DNA of 12,089 nt. Origin: Fusobacteriaceae bacterium. Lineage in GTDB: Bacteria; Fusobacteriota; Fusobacteriia; Fusobacteriales; Fusobacteriaceae. Within the stretch, counting starts at the first letter, position 1. Every line of letters begins with the position of its first letter. Positions 1 through 6,741 of the stretch are shown piece after piece. A program made the translations under genes and the position numbers. The stretch covers positions 1 through 12,089 of the forward strand of contig JAFGUR010000230.1 in assembly GCA_016938425.1 (NCBI GenBank). Direction: 5' to 3'. The notes below the pieces were generated by a model, which saw only the letters and a program-made list of their open reading frames with translations, made no database searches and was not told the DNA's origin.

Positions 1-18
1 AAACAGTTGCTAAAATTT

Positions 19-1074
19 CTATTTTCTCATGTAAAAAAAATTTTTTTCATCAAAATAAATATAAAAAAAGTCATTTTTTTTATTAAATGAGGCCCAAAAG
101 TCTTGAGTAAAATCTCCTTGAATAGTAGTTGATTCAAATGAAGATTTTATAGGTTTAAAGAAAACGGATACATAGAAGGGAGTATGTATTACATTTTCAA
201 CAAAACATTTGATAGAATCTTTTCTTTCCACAGTAGAAATTTTTATGTAATTACTCCTAATTCCCAAATAATTATAAGGTGGATAAACATTTGGAGTAGA
301 TATATAATAGTTCCAGCTAGGGACAAATATTTGGTCATTAGAAATTTTTATAATATTAACAATATTTTTACAGCCTGTAAGTTTAGCACTCTCAATAGTT
401 TTGGGGTTTTCAAAGACATCTTTTTTTTCTCCAAATCGTTCTTCATACCCTTTATTTATGATTAAAATATCATCACATAATGCATATGCTTCATCTAAAT
501 TATGAGTTACTAAAATAGAATCACCTTTAAAACTGGACAAAATTTCTTTCATTTCATTTATAACAATCTCTTTTGTAGAAGAGTCTAATGCTGAAAAAGG
601 TTCATCAAGTAGAAGAATATCTGGCTCTAAAGCCAAGGCTCTAGCAATAGCAACTCTTTGCTGTTGCCCACCTGAAAGTTGATGAGGAAGCCTATTTTGG
701 TATTCTAACATTTTGACTTTTTTCAAACTTTCATAAATTAGGTGATTTATAAAATCTTTGTTTTTTTGATTTATACCAAATGCAATATTTTCTGAAACAG
801 TCATATGAGGAAATAGAGCATAATTCTGGAAAATATATCCAATTTTTCTTTTACGAATGTCCATATTTATTTTTTTATTACTATCAAAGAAAATGCTATT
901 ATTAAAAATAATTGAACCTAATTCTGGTGTTTCTAAGCCAGCAATAGATTTTAAAGTTAAACTTTTTCCTGAACCTGAAGAGCCAAGTAGAGCTAAAGGC
1001 CTATTTTTAGTTTCAAATTTTAAATTAAGTTCAAAGTTTTCAATTTGTTTTTTAATATTAACTTTTAAAGCCAT
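19..1074 (-). CDS. modC: Molybdate ABC transporter ATP-binding protein ModC
   Basis: This is the cytoplasmic ATPase that powers molybdate (possibly tungstate) import through ModB. The 351 residues match the usual ModC length. The Walker A motif GSSGSGKS is at residues 31-38, the Q-loop glutamine at 83, the LSGGQ signature at 133-137, Walker B ending in DE at 157-158, and the switch histidine at 191 (VTHNLDEA). The last ~120 residues form a diverged accessory domain containing YLGIRSNYIKIS, where ModC proteins carry a TOBE-type oxyanion domain; I cannot confirm that fold by eye. The start follows an AGGAGG (complement of 1083-1088) inside the 3' end of modB, with only 5 bases between the genes, so translation is probably coupled. 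The stop is at 19-21, and no terminator is visible in the 18 bases left. Confidence 0.93.
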   Translation of the reverse strand: MALKVNIKKQIENFELNLKFETKNRPLALLGSSGSGKSLTLKSIAGLETPELGSIIFNNSIFFDSNKKINMDIRKRKIGYIFQNYALFPHMTVSENIAFGINQKNKDFINHLIYESLKKVKMLEYQNRLPHQLSGGQQQRVAIARALALEPDILLLDEPFSALDSSTKEIVINEMKEILSSFKGDSILVTHNLDEAYALCDDILIINKGYEERFGEKKDVFENPKTIESAKLTGCKNIVNIIKISNDQIFVPSWNYYISTPNVYPPYNYLGIRSNYIKISTVERKDSIKCFVENVIHTPFYVSVFFKPIKSSFESTTIQGDFTQDFWASFNKKNDFFYIYFDEKNFFYMRK

Positions 1075-1079
1075 AAAGC

Positions 1080-1748
1080 TTACCTCCTCTCATAGTAATT
1101 TTTTTTATTCCAAAAATTTAATGAAATAATTGTTAGACTTGCAATTAAAATAACAATAATAACCCATTTAATAGCAGATTGATTATCACCACTTTCTACA
1201 GCAAAATAGATAGCTAAAGGAATAGTCTGAGTTTTACCAGGAATATTACCAGCAATCATAAGAGTTGCGCCAAATTCCCCAAGGGCTCTTGTAAAAGACA
1301 AAATAGTACCTGCCACAATCCCTGGCCAAGCTAAGGGAAAAATAATTTTCCAGAAAATTTTGCTAGAAGATACGTTCATTGTTTTTGCTGCAGATATTAT
1401 ATTTTCATCAATCTGTTCTAAAGCCCCCTTTGAAGTATTATACATTAAGGGGAAAGAAATTGTTACAGCTGCGAGAACAGTTGACTCCCAAGAGAAAATA
1501 AGGCTGTAGTCAAATTTTTCTAAAATTCTTCCAATAAATCCGTTTTTACCAAAGGTAAGTAATAATATAAAACCAATAATAGTTGGTGGGAGTACAATAG
1601 GTAATGTAATAATTGTATTTATAATATTTTGTAAATTTTTATTTAATTTTTTAACTAATACAGCTATGTAAATACCAAAGAAAAAGGTAATAAATGTAGC
1701 TGTAAATGCTGTTTTTAAGGAAATTAGTAATGGAGAATAGTCAAACAT
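1080..1748 (-). CDS. modB: Molybdate ABC transporter permease ModB
   Basis: This is the inner-membrane channel subunit of the molybdate importer. At 222 residues it has the size and hydrophobic pattern of the MetI-like permease fold, with about five membrane segments. The EAA loop that docks onto ModC lies at about residues 109-146 (AAKTMNVSSSKIFWKIIFP), and the ModB-typical run RALGEFGATLMIAG is at 154-167, followed by the Q-T-I-P-L-A-I-Y stretch. The ATG follows GAGGAGG at good spacing. It sits 21 bases after modA and 5 bases before modC, so the three genes form one operon transcribed from the promoter upstream of modA. Nothing looks broken. Confidence 0.94.
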   Translation of the reverse strand: MFDYSPLLISLKTAFTATFITFFFGIYIAVLVKKLNKNLQNIINTIITLPIVLPPTIIGFILLLTFGKNGFIGRILEKFDYSLIFSWESTVLAAVTISFPLMYNTSKGALEQIDENIISAAKTMNVSSSKIFWKIIFPLAWPGIVAGTILSFTRALGEFGATLMIAGNIPGKTQTIPLAIYFAVESGDNQSAIKWVIIVILIASLTIISLNFWNKKNYYERR

Positions 1749-1769
1749 TTTATTACCTCCTCATGAAGA

Positions 1770-2513
1770 TTATTTAGTCAAAAATCCATATTTTTTAAAT
1801 AAAGCTTTTGCTTTGTTACTTTTTAAAAACTGTATAAATTGCTGACTTTTAGTAATATTTTTAGAATTTTTTACAATACCTATAGGATATTCTACTGGTT
1901 TATGTGAATTTGCAGGAGCATTAGCGACTATAATTACTTTGGTAGAAGAAATAGCATCTGTCTTATAAACTATTCCTAAATCAACATTATCTGACTCTAC
2001 CCAACTAAGTACACTAAGGACATCTTTACCATAAATTAATTTATTAGAAATTTTTTCATTTATTTTTAAATTATTAAATATTTCCATAGAATATTGTCCA
2101 ACAGGTACACTAGAGATTTCACCAATTGCAATTTTTTTTACTTCTGGTTTAATTAAATCATTAAAAGAAGAAACTTTAAGTTTAGAATTTTTAGGTTTAA
2201 TTAAAACAATACTATTTTCAAGCAAAATAAAGTTTGAATTAGGAAGAATTAGATTTTTATTTACTAATTCATTCATTTGCTTTGTTGCAGCAGAGATAAA
2301 AATGTCAACAGGAGCACCATTTTCAATTTGTTTTTGTAATGCACCAGAACCACCAAAATTAAAAATTATTTTGTCACTAGGATAAGTTTTTTCATATTCA
2401 GATTTAATATCAGTCATAACTTCTTTTAAACTTGCAGCAGCAGAAATTGTAAGGGTATCTGCAAATACAAGAGAGTTTAAAATAAAACATAAAATAATAA
2501 ATATTTTTTTCAT
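1770..2513 (-). CDS. modA: Molybdate-binding periplasmic protein ModA
   Basis: This is the extracytoplasmic receptor that captures molybdate or tungstate and delivers it to ModB. The 247 residues begin with a classical signal peptide (lysines, a hydrophobic core, then LVFA before D19) with no lipobox, so it is predicted to be soluble in the periplasm, as expected in a diderm. The mature protein shows the ModA hallmarks ISAAASLKE (residues 23-31), FNFGGSGALQKQI (51-63) and GAPVDIFISA (66-75). These contain the serines and backbone amides that usually bind the oxyanion. It is the first gene of modABC. The start is fixed by GAGGAGG just upstream. Ligand preference between molybdate and tungstate cannot be read from sequence. 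Confidence 0.94.
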   Translation of the reverse strand: MKKIFIILCFILNSLVFADTLTISAAASLKEVMTDIKSEYEKTYPSDKIIFNFGGSGALQKQIENGAPVDIFISAATKQMNELVNKNLILPNSNFILLENSIVLIKPKNSKLKVSSFNDLIKPEVKKIAIGEISSVPVGQYSMEIFNNLKINEKISNKLIYGKDVLSVLSWVESDNVDLGIVYKTDAISSTKVIIVANAPANSHKPVEYPIGIVKNSKNITKSQQFIQFLKSNKAKALFKKYGFLTK

Positions 2514-2528
2514 TAAAACCTCCTCAAA

Positions 2529-2558
2529 TTTGTTTTAGTTTGTTTTAGTTTAGTTTTG
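2529..2558 (-). repeat. Tandem 10-bp repeats in the modABC leader
   Basis: On the plus strand TTTGTTTTAG occurs twice head to tail (2529-2538, 2539-2548), followed by the shifted copy TTTAGTTTTG (2549-2558). In the modA transcript this reads as CTAAAACAAA units forming nearly the whole 5' leader between the predicted start (~2565) and the ribosome site. The repeat lacks self-complementarity. It could bind a protein, keep the leader unstructured to favour translation, or simply be slippage. Confidence 0.6.
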
Positions 2559-2571
2559 TTTATTTAAGAAA

Positions 2572-2600
2572 GTTATAACTCTATTTTTTATTAAAATCAA
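2572..2600 (-). promoter_or_regulatory. Predicted sigma-70-type promoter of modABC
   Basis: Read on the minus strand, a -35 box TTGATT (complement of 2595-2600) is separated by exactly 17 bases from a -10 box TATAAC (complement of 2572-2577). Transcription would start near 2565, giving a ~50-base leader before modA. The background is AT-rich, so chance matches occur, but spacing and position are ideal. Confidence 0.55.
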
Positions 2601-2637
2601 ATATATAAATTAAAACTCATTCATTAATAAAATATAT

Positions 2638-2652
2638 CTTAAAATAATTAAG
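2638..2652. promoter_or_regulatory. Candidate operator CTTAA-N5-TTAAG between divergent promoters
   Basis: A perfect inverted repeat, CTTAA AATAA TTAAG, lies between the two -35 boxes (2600 for modABC, 2671 for the regulator). A dimeric regulator bound here could act on both promoters. The 5-bp arms are short and AT-rich, so this is only a candidate. Confidence 0.3.
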
Positions 2653-2670
2653 GATAAATAATATTTATTA

Positions 2671-2699
2671 TTGAAAAAAAACTACACTCATGATACTAT
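2671..2699 (+). promoter_or_regulatory. Predicted promoter of the HTH-PBP regulator
   Basis: A -35 box TTGAAA (2671-2676), a 17-base spacer and a -10 box TACTAT (2694-2699) point toward the regulator. The start would be near 2706. This lies upstream of the inserted repeat element, so the present leader would be about 315 bases long; without the element it would be about 45-50. Confidence 0.5.
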
Positions 2700-2808
2700 T
2701 TTTTTAGGACTATAAAGTTGAAAAAGTAAACTTAATAGCTAGTTGCAAAACTAAAAAATATATGTACACAGTTAAAAATAATATAAATAATATTTTCATT
2801 GGTTTTAA

Positions 2809-2889
2809 TGAGGCTTAGGCTTTTAAGTCTTTAGTCGAATTATGGAGTGGCGAGGATACTTCCTTGCCGTGGGTTCGGGCTCCGCCTCA
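2809..2889. other. Multibranch foldable core of the inserted element
   Basis: TGAGGC (2809-2814) pairs with GCCTCA (2884-2889) to close an 81-base domain. Within it GGAG (2844-2847) pairs with CTCC (2880-2883), stacked directly on the closing stem, and GGCGAGG (2849-2855) pairs with CCTTGCC (2862-2868) with one wobble. A weaker arm AGGCT/AGTCT lies at 2817-2830. The GC-rich bits are nearly all in stems, which suggests selection for a folded RNA or single-stranded DNA. It is not a recognisable tRNA or riboswitch. Confidence 0.4.
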
Positions 2890-2924
2890 ATTCCCCCTCT
2901 TTTTCCCCACCTAAGATGGGGGGA

Positions 2925-2953
2925 TTACATAAAAAACGTAGTTTTTTATGTAA
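2925..2953. repeat. Perfect 13-bp hairpin inside the element
   Basis: TTACATAAAAAAC (2925-2937) and GTTTTTTATGTAA (2941-2953) are exact reverse complements around the 3-base loop GTA. Just upstream, CCCCA (2905-2909) pairs with TGGGG (2917-2921), or alternatively AATTCCCCC (2889-2897) with GGGGGGATT (2918-2926). Neither is followed by a T-run suited to a terminator. Confidence 0.75.
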
Positions 2954-3021
2954 GTAAAATAAAGGTGTTGGAGCTTTGCAACAAACTAAAAAGTAAACTT
3001 AAATTTAGGAGGTAAATTATT

Positions 3022-3927
3022 ATGGAGAAAATAGAATCATTTACTCCTCAAGAAGTAGCAGAAATGTTGAAAATTGCTAAAACAACAGTTTATGAGTTAA
3101 TAAAAAGAGGAGAATTGAACCATTACAAAATAGGGAATAAAATGAGAATTGAGCTAAAAGATATAGAAGATTATAAAAACAGCCATAAACATACTAAAGA
3201 GAATATAAAGACAAATTTATTTGAAGATGAATTTACTCTTTGTGGTCAAGATTTAATGCTAGATGTAATTACAAGGTATTATGCAGAGAAAAATTTATCT
3301 TCTAAAATTTATCGTTCATATATTGGAAGTTATAACTCACTTATAACAATGTACACAAATGATAAAACAATAGCAACAGCACATTTATGGGATGCGAAAA
3401 CAGATACTTATAATATAAGCTATATACAAAGTTTAGTACCAGGAGTTCCAGTTGTTGTAATACATCTAGTAAAAAGAGTACAAGGATTTTATGTTCAAAA
3501 AGGAAATCCTAAAAATGTAAGAACTTGGGAAGACTTGACTAAAGCAGGAGTTAGTTTAATTAATAGAGAAAAAGGTAGTGGTACAAGAGTATTACTAGAT
3601 GAGAATTTGAAACTTTTAAATATTGATGAAAATTCTATTGATGGATATGAAAGGGAGTCAACTTCTCATTCAGCATGTGCTAGTATCGTTGCACGAGGAG
3701 GAGCCGATGTAGCAATAGGAAATGAGAAAACGGCTATGCAAGTTTCAAATATAGATTTTATTCCTTTGAAAGAAGAAAGTTATGATATGGTAATTAAGAA
3801 AAAAGAATTGAATACTGAAGTTGTTCAGACATTATTAGAGATAATAGGAAGTCAGCAATTTAGAGAAGAGATAGAGGGATTAGGTGGCTATGACACTAGT
3901 AATATAGGTAAAATTGTAAATGTTTAG
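3022..3927 (+). CDS. HTH / PBP-like one-component regulator, likely molybdate-responsive
   Basis: This 301-residue protein has an N-terminal excisionase/MerR-type helix-turn-helix at about residues 6-54 (FTPQEVAEMLKIAKTTVYEL, then KIGNKMRI). It is followed by a sensor domain of the PBP-like type (Pfam PBP_like family) at about 70-285. Ligand-site-like segments are GSYNSL (102-107), NREKGSGTR (181-189) and HSACASIVARGGADVAIG (216-233). There is no signal peptide, so it is cytoplasmic. It is transcribed divergently from modABC, suggesting that it senses molybdate or tungstate (or a cofactor precursor) and controls the importer. That is inference from context; ModE/TOBE-type regulators are different. 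AGGAGGT at 3007-3013 fixes the start. The inserted repeat element ends about five bases before that ribosome site. Confidence 0.8.
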   Translation: MEKIESFTPQEVAEMLKIAKTTVYELIKRGELNHYKIGNKMRIELKDIEDYKNSHKHTKENIKTNLFEDEFTLCGQDLMLDVITRYYAEKNLSSKIYRSYIGSYNSLITMYTNDKTIATAHLWDAKTDTYNISYIQSLVPGVPVVVIHLVKRVQGFYVQKGNPKNVRTWEDLTKAGVSLINREKGSGTRVLLDENLKLLNIDENSIDGYERESTSHSACASIVARGGADVAIGNEKTAMQVSNIDFIPLKEESYDMVIKKKELNTEVVQTLLEIIGSQQFREEIEGLGGYDTSNIGKIVNV

Positions 3928-3932
3928 GAATA

Positions 3933-3969
3933 TTCACTTTAAGGAAGGGGATACTTTACTTAAAGTGAA
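3933..3969. repeat. 11-bp inverted repeat overlapping the trmFO promoter
   Basis: TTCACTTTAAG (3933-3943) and CTTAAAGTGAA (3959-3969) are exact reverse complements with a 15-base loop. The right arm covers the end of the predicted -35 box and part of the spacer of the trmFO promoter. No T-run follows, so a simple terminator is unlikely. It could be an operator, or a processing or 3'-end-stabilising hairpin for the regulator mRNA. Confidence 0.6.
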
Positions 3970-3983
3970 AAAAGTGATATAAT
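3955..3983 (+). promoter_or_regulatory. Predicted promoter of the trmFO operon
   Basis: TTTACT (3955-3960), a 17-base spacer and a perfect TATAAT (3978-3983) form a good sigma-70-type promoter. Transcription would begin near 3990, about 40 bases before trmFO. It probably drives trmFO, xerC, hslV and yqeH. Confidence 0.65.
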
Positions 3984-4029
3984 AAAACTTGATTATCGGA
4001 CAAAATTTTTAAGTTGAAATGAGGAATAA

Positions 4030-5328
4030 ATGGAAACAATAAGTGTAATTGGAGCAGGTTTAGCAGGCTGTGAAGCAGCTTATCAGCTTGCAAAAAGAGG
4101 ATATAAAGTAAGGTTATATGAAATGAGACCTAAAAAAATGACTGAAGTTCATACTACAGAAAAATTTGGAGAATTGGTATGTTCAAATTCTTTAGGTTCA
4201 AACTTATTATCAAATGCATCGGGACTTATGAAAGAAGAGTTAAGATATTTTGATTCTCTTCTTGTAAAAATTGCAGATGAATCTAAAGTGCCTGCTGGTC
4301 AAGCTCTTGCAGTAGATAGAGAAGGGTTTTCTGAAAAAATTACTAATTATTTAAGAAATATGGAAAATATTGAGATTATAAATGAAGAGGTAGAAGAATT
4401 ACCTAAAGAAGGATATATTTTAGTAACTAGTGGGCCTTTAACAAGTGATTCTTTATTTGAAAGTATAAAGAAAGAAACAGGAGAAAGTGATTTATATTTT
4501 TATGATGCTGTTGCACCAATTGTAACATTAGAGAGTATTGATAAAGAAAAAGTATACTTTCAAAGCAGGTATGATAAAGGTGATGGAGAATATATAAATT
4601 GTCCTATGAGTAAAGAGGAATATGAAAATTTTTATAATGAACTTATAAATGCAGAAAGATTCCCTTTAAAATCGCATGAAGAAGAAAAAATATTTGAAGC
4701 TTGTATGCCAGTAGAACGTATAGCAACAAGAGGATTCCAAACATTATTGTATGGGCCATTAAAACCCAAAGGATTAACTAATCCAAGAACAGAAACTAGA
4801 GATTTTGCAGTAGTTCAATTAAGACAAGATGATAAAGAAGGAAAACTTTATAATTTGGTAGGTTTTCAAACAAATCTTAAATGGCCTGAACAAAAAAGAG
4901 TATTTTCTATGATTCCGGGACTTGAAAATGCAGAGTTTATTAGATACGGTGTTATGCATAGAAATACATTTATAAATTCATCAAAACTTTTAAATCAAAG
5001 TTTGAATTTAAAAAGTAATGAAAGAATTTTCTTTGCAGGACAAATTACAGGTGGAGAAGGCTACATAGCAGCTATAGGAACAGGATTTATGGCAGCTATA
5101 AATATTATTAGAAAAATAGAAAATAGAGAACCATTTATACTTGATGATAGAAGTTCTTTAGGTTCAATAATAAAATATATAACAGAAGAAAAGAAAGATT
5201 TTCAACCAATGGGACCTAATTTTGGAATAATTAGAAGTCTTGAGGGTAAAAAGATTAAAGATAAAATTGAAAGGTACACAAAAATTTCAGAAATAGCTTT
5301 AGATTATATCAAATCAGTAGAATTATAA
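4030..5328 (+). CDS. trmFO: tRNA (uracil-54-C5)-methyltransferase, folate/FAD-dependent, TrmFO
   Basis: TrmFO (formerly Gid) makes 5-methyluridine at position 54 in the T-loop of tRNA, using methylenetetrahydrofolate as carbon source and reduced FAD. The 432 residues are full length. The dinucleotide-binding motif IGAGLAGCEAAYQLAKRGY is at residues 7-25, with the acidic ribose-binding residue E31 shortly after. The conserved ELVCSNSLGSNLL segment gives C51, and ACMPVERIATRG gives C225; these correspond to the two functional cysteines of the B. subtilis enzyme. The C-terminal FAD-contact motif FAGQITGGEGYIAAIGTG is near 336-353. GAGGA at 4021-4025 fixes the ATG. It heads a conserved Firmicutes-type cluster with the next two genes. 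The gap to xerC is 18 bases. Confidence 0.96.
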   Translation: METISVIGAGLAGCEAAYQLAKRGYKVRLYEMRPKKMTEVHTTEKFGELVCSNSLGSNLLSNASGLMKEELRYFDSLLVKIADESKVPAGQALAVDREGFSEKITNYLRNMENIEIINEEVEELPKEGYILVTSGPLTSDSLFESIKKETGESDLYFYDAVAPIVTLESIDKEKVYFQSRYDKGDGEYINCPMSKEEYENFYNELINAERFPLKSHEEEKIFEACMPVERIATRGFQTLLYGPLKPKGLTNPRTETRDFAVVQLRQDDKEGKLYNLVGFQTNLKWPEQKRVFSMIPGLENAEFIRYGVMHRNTFINSSKLLNQSLNLKSNERIFFAGQITGGEGYIAAIGTGFMAAINIIRKIENREPFILDDRSSLGSIIKYITEEKKDFQPMGPNFGIIRSLEGKKIKDKIERYTKISEIALDYIKSVEL

Positions 5329-5346
5329 TAAATATGAGGTGAGAAT

Positions 5347-6201
5347 GTGCTAAGAGTATGGCTAAAGGAATATTTGCAAGAAGAAAAGACCTTTAATAAT
5401 AAAAGTGAAAATACTTTGAGAGCATATAAAAAAGATATACAGCAATTATTAGAATTTTTAGATAAATTTAATTTGGAAATAAAACAAATTAAAGATAAGC
5501 ATATAAAAGACTATTTACTTGATTTGAAAAGAGATAAAATTAGTAAACGTTCAATAAATAGAAAACTTTCTTCAATTAAAAGTTATTTTAGATTTTTAGA
5601 AAGAAAAGAATACATCAAAGAAAATCCTAGTGAATACGTTGATAATATAGAATTTGAAAGAATAATACTTCCTATTTTTTCAGTGAAAGACATACTGAAA
5701 ATAAGAGAAGCATATTCAGAAGAAATGTTAAATGTTCTTAGAGATAGACTTATAGTGGAAATTCTTTATAGTAGTGGTATAAGAGCTACAGAATTACTAA
5801 ATTTATCAGAAGGATTATTTAATTTTGAAGCAAGAGAAATAAAAGTTACAGGAAAAAGTGAAAGAATAGTTTTTTATAGTAAAACCTGTTCAGAAGTTTT
5901 ACATAAATATCTAGAAGCAAAACGTCAAAGATTTGGTGATGATTACCGAAGAGAAGTTCTTTTTGTAAATAGTAACCAAGGAAGATTAAGTGATAGGTCA
6001 TTACGTAGAATAGTTGATAAAATATTAAGGGTTTCCAAAATAGATAGAGATTTAAGTCCTCATTCCTTAAGACATTCCTTTGGTGCTTATATGGTATATA
6101 AAGGAATGAATTTGCACTATTTACAAGAGCTAATGGGACATACATCAATTGAAAGTACAAAATTATATTTAGATTATGATGAAAAGAGCATTATTGGATA
6201 G
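5347..6201 (+). CDS. xerC: Tyrosine recombinase XerC/CodV type
   Basis: This is a site-specific tyrosine recombinase, expected to resolve chromosome dimers at a dif site with a partner. It has 284 residues: an N-terminal SAM-like core-binding domain (about 1-95) and a catalytic domain. All six catalytic positions can be assigned: R146 (SSGIRATEL), K170 (VTGKSE), H239 and R242 (PHSLRHSF), H265 (LMGHTS) and the nucleophile Y274 (KLYLDY). The start is GTG at 5347, with GAGGT at 5336-5340 six bases upstream; the overlapping ATG at 5345 hits a stop after two codons. Its place between trmFO and hslV equals codV in Bacillus, arguing for the housekeeping Xer enzyme rather than a phage integrase. XerC versus XerD cannot be decided by eye. 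Confidence 0.9.
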   Translation: MLRVWLKEYLQEEKTFNNKSENTLRAYKKDIQQLLEFLDKFNLEIKQIKDKHIKDYLLDLKRDKISKRSINRKLSSIKSYFRFLERKEYIKENPSEYVDNIEFERIILPIFSVKDILKIREAYSEEMLNVLRDRLIVEILYSSGIRATELLNLSEGLFNFEAREIKVTGKSERIVFYSKTCSEVLHKYLEAKRQRFGDDYRREVLFVNSNQGRLSDRSLRRIVDKILRVSKIDRDLSPHSLRHSFGAYMVYKGMNLHYLQELMGHTSIESTKLYLDYDEKSIIG

Positions 6202-6210
6202 GAGGAAAAA

Positions 6211-6741
6211 ATGTCGTTTCATGCAACAACAATACTTGCAGTAAGAAAAAATGGGAAATTAGCAATTGCTGGAGATGGACAAGTTACTTTAGGACATACA
6301 GTATTTAAAAGTACAGCTAGAAAAATAAGAAAAATTGAAGATAAAGGTATTTTAGCAGGCTTTGCAGGAACAGCAACAGATGCATTCGCTTTATTTGATA
6401 GATTTGAAAAAAAACTAGATGAACATGCTGGAAATATGAAAAAAGCATGTGTTGAGTTAGCAAAAGATTGGAGAAATGATAAGATTTTAAAAAATCTTGA
6501 TGCTATGTTAATTGTTGGAGATAAAGATAATTTATTAATTTTATCAGGAACAGGAGATGTACTTGAACCTGATGATGATATAGCTGCAATTGGTTCTGGA
6601 GGAACATATGCACTATCAGCAGCAAAAGCTTTATATAAGCATACAAATATGGAAGCTAAAGATATTGTAAAAGAAGCTATGCAAATAGCTGGTGAAATTT
6701 GTATATATACTAATACAAATATTTCGGTAGAAGAAATTTAG
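6211..6741 (+). CDS. hslV: ATP-dependent protease peptidase subunit HslV (ClpQ/CodW)
   Basis: This is the proteolytic dodecamer subunit of the bacterial proteasome-like HslUV protease in the cytoplasm. It is 176 residues, the usual size. The N-terminus reads MSFHATTILAV, so the TT of the Ntn-hydrolase family comes after a five-residue extension, as in B. subtilis CodW/ClpQ, where the N-terminal serine after Met removal has been reported as the nucleophile. Both S2 and T6 are present here. Other family motifs are AGDGQVTLG (residues 20-28), GFAGTATDAFALFDRFE (50-66) and AIGSGGTYALSAAKAL. Its ribosome site overlaps the xerC stop codon (TAGGAGG). The ATPase partner hslU/clpY, normally next, is absent; yqeH follows instead. 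Confidence 0.94.
   Translation: MSFHATTILAVRKNGKLAIAGDGQVTLGHTVFKSTARKIRKIEDKGILAGFAGTATDAFALFDRFEKKLDEHAGNMKKACVELAKDWRNDKILKNLDAMLIVGDKDNLLILSGTGDVLEPDDDIAAIGSGGTYALSAAKALYKHTNMEAKDIVKEAMQIAGEICIYTNTNISVEEI

Larger units (their letters stand above)
2721..3002. mobile_element. MITE-like structured element with terminal inverted repeats
   Basis: An exact 15-bp direct repeat AAAAAGTAAACTTAA occurs at 2721-2735 and 2988-3002. The ends also form an imperfect inverted repeat: 2724-2752 matches the reverse complement of 2972-3000 at 22 of 29 positions, including GTTGCAAA. The interior from about 2806 to 2924 is far richer in G and C than its surroundings and holds several stems. It has no open reading frame of note. 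Removing one direct-repeat copy plus the interior would join the regulator's promoter to its ribosome site as an ordinary short leader, which suggests an insertion. This element and the flanking promoters account for the 508-base gap between modA and the regulator. The family is unknown to me; a non-autonomous IS derivative or a Fusobacterium intergenic repeat is likely. Confidence 0.55.

Noticed and set aside
184..465. Plus-strand open frame inside modC
   Set aside because: It is antisense to a clear ModC coding sequence, without a ribosome site or recognisable protein; the same applies to the frame at 857-1129.
2529..2558. CRISPR-like repeat
   Set aside because: The 10-base units are contiguous, with no spacers and no cas genes.
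2809..2889. tRNA-like outline: closing stem of an 81-base domain and a GGGTTCGGGC run resembling a T-arm
   Set aside because: The putative T-stem overlaps the closing stem, the T-loop lacks the conserved A, there is no proper D-arm or 7-base anticodon loop, and no 7-bp acceptor stem forms.
2806..2953. Molybdenum-cofactor (Moco) riboswitch, suggested by the molybdate context
   Set aside because: I cannot match the conserved Moco motif segments. The sequence has inserted-repeat ends, and it lies upstream of the regulator and not of modABC.
2976..3004. Outward promoter at the right end of the element (TTGCAA-N17-TTAAAT)
   Set aside because: The start point would fall within the ribosome site of the regulator gene, leaving no usable leader, and the boxes are weak.
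3933..3969. Rho-independent terminator for the regulator gene
   Set aside because: The stem is followed by A residues and then a promoter; no T-run exists on either strand in the right place.
5846..6160. Minus-strand open frame inside xerC
   Set aside because: It is a shadow of the recombinase catalytic region; no start signal and no family resemblance.
5347..6201. Phage or genomic-island integrase
   Set aside because: Length, motifs and the trmFO-recombinase-hslV order match the housekeeping XerC/CodV gene; no attachment site, tRNA or phage genes are nearby.
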